Assembly (NCBI GenBank): GCA_040954595.2
Contig: CM082582.2
Coordinates: forward strand, 9,486,001-9,550,000
DNA length: 64,000 nucleotides
Source: Balanoglossus misakiensis
Lineage: Eukaryota > Hemichordata
Direction: 5' to 3'
Made by a program: the position numbers and the translations under genes. Below, piece by piece: positions 57,072 through 64,000 of the stretch (the first letter of the stretch is position 1; the number at the start of each line of letters is the position of its first letter). The notes beneath the pieces are model-generated. The model made no database searches. It was not told where the DNA came from and worked only from the letters and a program-made list of their open reading frames with translations.

Positions 57072-58597
57072 CTAGATGCAAATAAAAAAAAATAGCATCA
57101 ATGACACTTTGCTGCCATTTGATCAGAATTGGTCCATTAAAGTGCAACATTATATATCAAACACAAACTCACAAATGCACATTTAGCATATAGGCGTACA
57201 TATACATATTTTATGAGACAATAGAAGATATAGAATATTTTATTTTCAAGGACCGTTAAGTTCGTTTTGGTGATTTCTCCGGTTTGATCGTCCTAAGAAT
57301 GTATGGAGGTATGTTTGCAGAATTTCCTATCAATGGCACCTTGTGTAGAAAGGACATTTTCCCCCAGAAAACAAACTTTCATTCTTCAGAGTAAATTTTT
57401 TTTCAGAGTATATTTCCAGATTAGTTCTTTCCGTGGGACTTCCTGTCTGTTTGACCCAAAATAAACTCAGGAAGTTGGAAAAAATTACAGGAAATACAAC
57501 AACTTTTATCGGAACTTTTGGCGGGAAAATATCATCAGCAGAAGAGGTCTGTTCTTTGTGCAGGGGGAAATTGATCTGTCCAACATTTGATTTGTGTGGT
57601 TACAGGATATAGAAGGACTAGAAGCTGAGGAAAAGTAATGACACGAATACCTGGTCACATTCATCTCGACTATAGAGCAGTCAATTTAGCAAAATTTGCA
57701 TCAGAACTGGAACTGCGTGCAAGTTATAAGTTTTGACAGCTCGGGTTGATGTATATGTTTCAGCGCGGCTAAAAGGAACTGGTAGCAGGAAACGGTTAAC
57801 TTTACCACACCTTTGAAGCGCTCTGTTTGTGTTGATTTATAATGCGACTGGGTGTATTTCACGCATATAAATATTTAGCCTTCTAATTGCCTCTGACAGA
57901 AAGGAAATTAGGGAAGTATCCATTGGATGTGTCGCACCGCACAGAATTGATATTCCGCTCACCGCTGCGGCCATCGATTGGCTTTGGAGAGGCCAGACGG
58001 TGACTTCCACCGCGCTGACCTCTCCAGGATGTCGGCTAAAATGTTCGTGTTTGTCGGGGCAAGGCGGTGGATTTCCAGATAAATTTTTGTGCACATCTCC
58101 TCGTCAATTTATGGCTTGCGGATTGATTTTCTGTGACAGGTGTTTAGGTTGCTAATGGCTCCTTCTCAAGATATGGCCCAGAAGAAAAAAAATAAAACTC
58201 CACTGGGATTACAATTTGTAAATTTCAAGGTTACATCCTAAAAAATCCCCTCATTTAACTGTGTTTGAAAAATCTTCAACAAAAACCAGATGAGATTTCC
58301 TTTGATTTTCATTTTGGTGAAAACTTTATTTAATCAAATGATTATTTGTATAAAATAATGATTACCAGATATTGCTGTCAAATATACAACTCATCAGAAA
58401 AAGAAAGATAGAAGTAGTTTTAATTTTGCCCAAATACAGCCTGCCAACATTCAGACAGGATGATATATAAAAATTAGCCTTCCACACCTTGACATTTAGC
58501 CATGTCATCAGTGACCTTGGGCCACCATTTCCTGTCTTCAAAACAAAACCATCTCAGAATACATATTGGGATGAGACTCTAATTTAGGTATTTACTG

Positions 58598-58611
58598 TCT
58601 CTAGAGGGCGC
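58598..58611 (+). promoter_or_regulatory. CTCF-like site, plus orientation
   Basis: TCTCTAGAGGGCGC, followed by TA, matches 12 of 14 core positions of CCASYAGRKGGCRS. It is the best of the four CTCF-like words and lies in the predicted zfp64 intron. Confidence 0.5.
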
Positions 58612-59693
58612 TATTGTGAGTTGTGCAACGGTCGTTACGGTGCGTGCTAGCCATAAACCGATCAGCTCAGAATTTCTTGACTATCTGACACTATGACAGC
58701 CAAAAAAATTTAAATCGTGTTTACTGAGAAAGAGAGAAATTCTGGAGAAAAAAATATTACGAGAGAAAATAACTACTTTAACTGTAGATGACAAATTAGG
58801 GCAATCATATCATTAAACGGTGAAATAAAGGAGAGATGTGTCAGATCTCTGAAAGGAATGATTCCGCTCACAGGCATCTCACGCTTGAACGTCTGTTGCT
58901 GGGAATACACCTTTAATATCGCATGGATTAGCCCCACAATCCTGATCTAAGCATGCCTGTACCTACTGGGAAATATGTAATCATCAAAAGGCATGCATGT
59001 TTTATCGGGGAGCACCATGCAATTAGCCCAAAGGGCAGGGCGATAAACGCAGGCCAAATGCACAATGATTCGAAAAACTGAATAAACAGGAAATCAATTA
59101 TAACTATAACAGGTTATTCAAGTCTGCGGAACAGGTGCACAGGAAAAAAAAATATGACGGGCGGGGGAAAATCTGCGTTTCCAAGGGCGCACGAGGCGAA
59201 TGCAATCAAAGAAAATTTGAAAGTTTTCGGGCTATGATTACTTCTTGCCGTTTTGCCTCCGAGGGTTGTTACATTATAATAGTCGACTGTCAGAGATAAA
59301 GATCCGGTGTAAGCCCCAATATCAAATCCTGCATATTGAAAAAGAAATGACTTTGCAAAAATGGAGGGAAAAAAGAAGAAGTGTTGATAAGCATCGTGCC
59401 ATGTACATTCCGTATGATCGGAGCTAATGGAAAATCTACAGGGAATTTTTGCCGGGAATCCCGGCGGGCAGGTTGACCCTGTTAACTCGGGATCTGCCAG
59501 GAATCTCATTTTGACCCGGGACAAATTTTAATCATATACTATTCCGTCAGATCAAACGGGAGACGGCGACGGAGGAGCACGGGGGTTATGCTTCTTAATA
59601 TGCCGACATGATTGGTGGAAATCAATGCCAAGATGTTCGCCTCTCAAGGTGACGAGTTTGACAAGCGGCGACGAACCGAGCTGCAGTCTCTCT

Positions 59694-59707
59694 CCCCCCC
59701 CCCCCCC
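59694..59707 (+). repeat. Homopolymer C14
   Basis: Fourteen consecutive C after a TCTCTCT stretch. Confidence 0.95.
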
Positions 59708-60884
59708 TCAACTATAGCACCCACTTAACTGCAGATTACTTCCGCATGAAAAAATATTAAACACACACTTGCCAGGCAGTGATATGAGTACCTGTTTACA
59801 TGCGAGACCGGATGCTACTATCTGAATTGATGCACGGGAACTGATCAAGGTTGCCAAGGTCTCGAAGTGATCAAAATACATTCAAAATTTTAATCAAGTG
59901 TCCATCTTTTATTTCATCCTGTCTCCACGGTCAATACTCTCTCCACGAAACAGAATTAACATTTCATTATCATATGAATTTTTTTTTCTGGTTCACTTGA
60001 TACAACAGAGTTAAACCAATTTTAGTAACACCTGTCACCTGTTTAGAAAGAGGTTTTGGAACACAACAATGGGGTCAAAGAGTTATACTTGACCAAGCTC
60101 TTTATGTAGCTCAATGACACAGTACTATCAAGACAACTAAATGGATATATCGCATTTGAATTCTCCTCCCTTCACCTAGACTATAAAATGATGGCACATT
60201 ACCAGAAATGAGGTCATTTTCAATCTCCTAAATGGGGCTTTAACCATAAACTAGACACCCCCTCATCCTTAGAATGTCAAGGAAACCGTGAAATTAAACG
60301 TATTGAAAACTACACGTACAGTTCTATATTTTAATGGGTTTTTGTACTCAATAAACTTCTGTCCCTGCTGATGAAGTTATGAAAAAAAATGTCTTGATGA
60401 CACGATTAGTTCATATCTATTATAGCATGATTATAAAAGAGTGTACATGTCAAGAGATTGCTTCAACAACAGCCTTCTATTCATCCTTCCTCACAATGAA
60501 TAGAAACTGTCAAGAAGTCTGTTCCTTGAACAGTGCCACCAGTGGTCAGTCCCTGATGTACAGATCTTTTGTTTTTGTAACTAAGTCAATGCAAAGTTGC
60601 AACACAGTTTGAACAACACAAGCCATATCATAATTTATATCATTCTGAGAGGAAAAAAAGTGTGTGGTTATGTGGATTAGTTTTGAGATAAAAGTTTTGT
60701 CAAACTGTTGTGCTCTCAGAAAACCAATGTGGATTCAAGTCTTTTATGGGCTACCTTTACTTCATTGCAAATTTATTAGCATAGTTATTAATTATTAAGA
60801 TGACTGTTTTTTGTGTCAGTTGTTTTTCGAGTCCTCCATATCCAAAGGGTGGGCCCCCGGGCCATGCCAGCATTTTGTAGTTCG

Positions 60885-60898
60885 ACCATAGGTGGCGC
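60885..60898 (+). promoter_or_regulatory. CTCF-like site, plus orientation
   Basis: ACCATAGGTGGCGC, followed by TA, matches 11 of 14 core positions, with intact TAGGTGGCGC. Same orientation as the site at 58.6 kb and opposite to the pair at 51.4 and 52.4 kb. Confidence 0.5.
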
Positions 60899-61795
60899 TA
60901 TCACACTCCCCACTAAATGTTGTCACTTTCTTCAATGTTATGAATAGATTTCATTTCTCATGCGGTAATTTATGCTCCAAGCATGTCTGTTATAAAATTA
61001 TTTGATTTCTCATACAGATAATTAGGGCTCCGTGAGCACGGCAACAATTTTACACATTAGACAATGTACATGTAGACCCTCTGCAAACCAACTTCAGAAC
61101 AACTGGAAACTTACATTAGTATACTCCAGTCTGTGTTTTTTTTTAATTTTTTAAAATTAATTTTGAAATTTTTGCTTGTTATTTTTGACTGTTGGTCTTT
61201 CATTTTCTTTAAAATTATGTGAGGAGAAGTGAATCATAAAATTAATTTTAAGAAACCACATCAGGGGAAAAGGTCAATGATATCAATCATATTTTATGTA
61301 TATATGCTGCAGTGTTTTAGTTTTCCAAAACCTCAGTGATGAATAATAATTTATATAATTTTAACTATTATAACTTCATAACAATAGTATATTTTACGTG
61401 ACCATAAAATTCCGCATCGATAAAAATCCTTTGGGAATTTTATAGCAAACGATGCTGATGGCTCATCATATATTTTGGCCGGGCTGCAGTCAGTATACCG
61501 GTAGCGTAACAAAATAAAACTGAACGTAGTTTACGTTGGTCAAACGTATAAAGTTGCCCTTTCACCCCGGTAATGCCTATTGTCTTTAGTGGTCGACGTC
61601 ACCCCAGAACCATTGTTGTGGTCAAAATTTTAACCAAACATGTGTCCTCGATTCGAATCCGACCGTAATATTACCCTTGGTCTGGGGCCAGGTATTGTTC
61701 GTATTCAAAATTGGCCCGTGACCATGAAATCGACGATTTGTTTAGCGCGTTATTCAATACTGCGACCTCGCAAATCATAAAAAATCGGTACTTAC

Positions 61796-61835
61796 AGTTT
61801 GTGGTGAAATTCTGGTTCGGTACAGAGAGGTTCAT
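61796..61835 (-). CDS. zfp64: Candidate first coding exon of zfp64
   Basis: Forty bases encode MNLSVPNQNFTTN plus the first base of a split codon. The exon ends at a strong donor (AACT|GTAAGT), and its phase 1 fits the acceptor at 57,072 exactly, the joined codon being TAT. The joined reading continues as Y-PADPIPDIHICG and predicts an 888-residue protein. The ATG has an A at position -3. Just upstream are a YY1-type word and two abutting perfect palindromes, one NRF1-like, which suits a housekeeping-type promoter. In the family the region before the first finger is short and variable, so similarity cannot confirm this exon. An additional intermediate exon or another first exon is possible. 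Confidence 0.55.
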
Positions 61836-61896
61836 TGTCCGTTGCGGGTGTAGAACTGTCGTGAATTTGTAACTTCGTGAATCGAAATCCACAATA

Positions 61897-61964
61897 CAAA
61901 ATGGCGGGTCCTAGATTGATCCGTACGCATGCGTACAAGCGCTGATATGTACATATCAGCGCTT
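61897..61964 (-). promoter_or_regulatory. Presumed zfp64 promoter: YY1-like word and tandem palindromes
   Basis: CAAAATGGCGGG (61897-61908) resembles the YY1 consensus. GTACGCATGCGTAC (61923-61936) is a 14-bp perfect palindrome related to NRF1 sites. It directly abuts a 28-bp perfect palindrome at 61937-61964 whose half is AAGCGCTGATATGT. All lie 60-130 bases upstream of the candidate zfp64 start codon. The transcription start itself is not visible from sequence. Confidence 0.45.
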
Positions 61965-62728
61965 CACATAAGGGACTGTGCATCACATACCAGGAAGGGC
62001 GTTACAGCTAGTTTGTTTTGTGCAAATTCTAACCTGACTGGTGAAATGTGTGCCCTCAACAAATAGCTGTAAATTCTGAAAGAGTTGTAAACAACGCTAG
62101 TAACTTCTGACTGCAGAAATAACTTATCAAAACAGCCCACGGTTAAATGGTAAGCGTACGTTGTTTTTGTTGTGAAATTAATTCTATGGTCAGTAAAAGT
62201 CATCGAATTAAACAATCTGTATGTGATGTTTGCAGAGAAATGTATTTCTGACTGACAAAAACTGGTTACCTGATAACTATAATTAAAAAGTAGTACCCCC
62301 TTCGTCTTAAAACATTTTCGATATGGCAACTTTGGACTTTTCTCTCGTAGTAAAAGTAAAATAAAAAGTTCGCGTCACCGCGCGAAATTTTGAAAGATAG
62401 CGCAAAAACTTTGTGAATTTTAAGAAAACAGAACGGTGAATGCTGACATAATTAACAGTTTCTATTGTGTCGCATATTATAGGTGGTTGGTTAAAATTAA
62501 GTTTGTAGTGAATCTACATAATCCCTGAAACGATATTTACAGGTTACCTAAGTTTGCCATTACCAACAAATGTGCTTACTGACCCTCCTGCGATGAAGAA
62601 TATAGGTAATCGCCCTTATCGACGTAACACCGTCATTGACGAGTGTTGATCGAGCTAGTACCACGGTCACTCCCAGAACCCAGTACTTCTAAAACGAACC
62701 AAATCATAAGGCCTGTATTTACGAAGAC
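61965..62728. other. Intergenic space between divergent zfp64 and the SnoaL-like gene
   Basis: About 760 bases, AT-rich to about 62,560 and more complex near the plus-strand gene. It presumably contains the promoter and 5' leader of the SnoaL-like gene. I see no clear TATA box, and TGACG words near 62,637 could be CRE-related. No additional exon supported. Confidence 0.4.
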
Positions 62729-62879
62729 ATGGCACAAAATTTGAAGGAATTTTGCCAGAAACTACAAGAAGAGCCGGTAAAACGTTACAAGGCAGGGGAT
62801 TTCAAGGGGCTTTCTGAACTTTACACTCCGGACTGCAAGTTAATGCCCACTGGCTTTGACGTTTTGTTCGGCCGTGAAG
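62729..62879 (+). CDS. SnoaL-like/DUF4440-type protein, exon 1
   Basis: Starts at ATG (context GACATGG) and reads MAQNLKEFCQKLQEEPVKRY, continuing to FDVLFGRE, with a phase-1 donor AAG|GTGAGC at 62879/62880. Residues 1-50 form the N-terminal helices of an NTF2-like fold: an amphipathic helix, the YKAGDFKGLSELYTPDCKLM segment typical of SnoaL-like and DUF4440 families, and the turn leading into the GRE motif. Joined to exon 2 it gives 381 bases: 126 residues and a stop. That is the usual length of the single-domain family, so the gene appears complete with two coding exons. No signal peptide or membrane segment is visible, so it is probably cytosolic. The substrate is unknown. Many family members are small enzymes or ligand-binding proteins, so no function is assigned. 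Confidence 0.82.
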
Positions 62880-63485
62880 GTGAGCTCACATTTTTAATTC
62901 GCCCACCCACTTAACGGAACGCCCTTTGCGACACTTATGGTTGTCAGGGGGGAGGGGGGCGCTGGTGTTACGTCGGTTTGCGGCCGGTGAAGTCGACCCG
63001 CACTGTAATTGCAAATGTCGTCACACAGCTATAGTGGTTTTGAACTTCTACAGGGTTGAAACCGTTGATTTTCTAACTTATTATACATGTATAACATATA
63101 AGCGTACACTGTTTTGCGCAACAATTTTACACAATGAACTTATTTCAATTATAGCCCCCAGTTTTTAAAATTCGTAACAAGTTGAACAAAACGGCGACAA
63201 CCTTGGTTTAGTTTTATAATACCAATCGTGATCTGAATTGCGTACATGTTTTTTTTCTTCTGGCGAAAACCATTCAAAACAGCTATTTAGGCTATTGTAT
63301 GTCTTCTTTGTGATGCAATGGCCATTCCTTTCAGTCTGCTTTTAGAGAGCAAATACATTGAAAGACTCCTGGAGTCCATTAAGTCATTAAAACCCCGTAT
63401 AAATTAATCCCTGATTTCTTTGAACACAGCTAGCAACAGGGAGGTCGTTCTCATTTCTGCTCCGTATTTTTCTACCTCTTCTCAG
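62880..63485 (+). other. Intron of the SnoaL-like gene
   Basis: A 606-bp GT-AG intron: donor GTGAGC at 62880, acceptor TTCTCAG ending at 63485 after a pyrimidine-rich stretch. AT-rich. Nothing else was seen in it. Confidence 0.8.
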
Positions 63486-63715
63486 CTGTTGAGAAGGCTT
63501 TCAGAGATTTCTACAACAGCGGGGCCACAAGTTCGACCCTCGACACCGACGAAGCGGGCCAGGTTCACGGCGACGACTGCTTGTATGAACGGGGACACTA
63601 CAAGTTTTTCAGTGAGGATGGGAGCGTTCTCGACGAGGGCAAGTATGTCGTCATCTGGAAGAAGAGAGACGGGAGATACCTCATTGACATCGACATCTGG
63701 AACAGCAACCGTTGA
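63486..63715 (+). CDS. SnoaL-like/DUF4440-type protein, exon 2
   Basis: Begins after the acceptor CTCAG, completes the split codon to A and reads AVEKAFRDFYNSG, then the beta-sheet half of the domain. It ends with GKYVVIWKKRDGRYLIDIDI and WNSNR before the stop TGA at 63713-63715. The GHYKFF...DG...GKYVVIWKK...D.WNSN pattern is characteristic of metazoan and bacterial SnoaL-like proteins. This reading frame has no ATG of its own, and the longer open frame across the same bases is a shadow. Splice phase, length and fold pattern agree, so the two-exon model is well supported. The biological role is unknown. Confidence 0.82.
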
Positions 63716-64000
63716 GGTTTTGATTCGAGGACTATAGTAAGACATTGTCCCCTTAGAAAATGTTATGAAATGATGCTTGCCAGATTATTTATAACCACGT
63801 GCGCTGCAGTGGTGATATATATGGTGTCTTTCTTGCCATGGTGAGATATATGTGGTGCCAGTGTAGAGCTGCAGAATATTCCTACGGATGCACTTACATA
63901 TTTAGTCTTGCAGTGGGCATTATTCGTTCACAAAGTTTCTGTATTGCATTTTGCATAAAACTCTTGACTGTCGAAGTGACCGTATCCCCTGTGGCTTGCC
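63716..64000 (+). other. 3' flank of the SnoaL-like gene
   Basis: Probably 3' untranslated region. A CATAAA variant of the polyadenylation hexamer lies near 63,954. A short local duplication (GGTGATATATATGG and GGTGAGATATATGTGG) lies near 63,811-63,856. The window ends here. Confidence 0.4.

Larger units (their letters stand above)
57072..61795 (-). other. Predicted zfp64 intron 1 with regulatory-looking blocks
   Basis: A 4,724-bp interval between the candidate donor GTAAGT (61795-61790) and the acceptor TAG (57074-57072). Complex blocks at 57,840-58,150 and 58,860-59,720 stand out from AT-rich DNA. One holds a bicoid-type GGATTA at 58925-58930 and AATTAGCC and GATAAACG words near 59,022-59,047. 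A C14 run lies at 59694-59707. Two plus-orientation CTCF-like words are listed separately. Short open frames on either strand have no domains. Further zfp64 exons inside cannot be excluded. Confidence 0.5.

Noticed and set aside
57072-57150. N-terminal extension of the zfp64 exon beginning at an in-frame methionine
   Set aside because: The extension runs through a poly-pyrimidine stretch and splice acceptor and encodes an unrelated hydrophobic sequence. The homologous protein begins after the acceptor.
59114-59524. 136-codon minus-strand open frame inside the zfp64 intron
   Set aside because: Contains homopolymer-derived F runs, has no family resemblance and overlaps a complex non-coding block.
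61612-61685. tRNA-like segment with GATTCGAATCC and possible acceptor pairing GGTCG/CGACC
   Set aside because: The T-stem pairs at only about three of five positions, the acceptor is not placed correctly relative to the T-arm, and no D-arm is seen. At most a decayed tRNA-derived repeat.

Overview
The window looks like a piece of a metazoan nuclear chromosome, most likely an invertebrate deuterostome of the amphioxus or hemichordate kind. The evidence is two spliced genes with GT-AG introns, a recognisable zfp64-type C2H2 zinc-finger gene, a small SnoaL-like gene of a type common in marine invertebrates, AT-rich non-coding DNA and many animal-type microsatellites. There are no operons, ribosome-binding sites or prokaryotic features. 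The species call is an inference.

Layout. Positions 1-54,444 form a gene desert in which I find no credible coding exon on either strand. Moderately GC-rich, high-complexity blocks dense in homeodomain, POU, FOX, RFX and E-box type words alternate with AT-rich spacer. The blocks look like candidate conserved non-coding elements, but no alignment was possible. The desert is broken at 9,481-13,500 by an exceptional 4,020-bp tetranucleotide tract, (GGCA)n, which is the CAGG/CCTG motif. It holds exactly 1,005 units and never leaves register at any 60-base checkpoint. Two copies of a small piggyBac-like MITE (32,219-32,303 and 54,202-54,289) and an unrelated inverted repeat (54,018-54,194) are also present.

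Genes. On the minus strand the large terminal coding exon of a zfp64 orthologue (54,445-57,071) carries one atypical N-terminal finger and ten C2H2 fingers. A phase-matched candidate first exon lies at 61,796-61,835, across a 4.7-kb intron that itself holds regulatory-looking sequence. On the plus strand a two-exon SnoaL-like/DUF4440-type gene (62,729-62,879 joined to 63,486-63,715) encodes a complete 126-residue protein. The two genes are divergent, with start codons about 0.9 kb apart.

The most interesting structural signals: (1) the giant in-register CCTG-type tract, with internal higher-order duplications and G-quadruplex-prone GGGC blocks; (2) four strong CTCF-like words, two on the minus strand at 51.4 and 52.4 kb and two on the plus strand at 58.6 and 60.9 kb, in divergent orientation around zfp64 and accompanied by two ZNF143-like words at 52.1 and 52.8 kb, which suggests a chromatin-domain boundary between the desert and the right-hand genes; (3) a 14-bp perfect palindrome directly abutting a 28-bp perfect palindrome at the presumed zfp64 promoter; (4) a zfp64 stop codon three bases before a strong splice donor. 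In human, ZFP64 sits between SALL4 and TSHZ2 beside large deserts, so the left desert may be regulatory territory of a developmental neighbour outside the window. That last point is inference.
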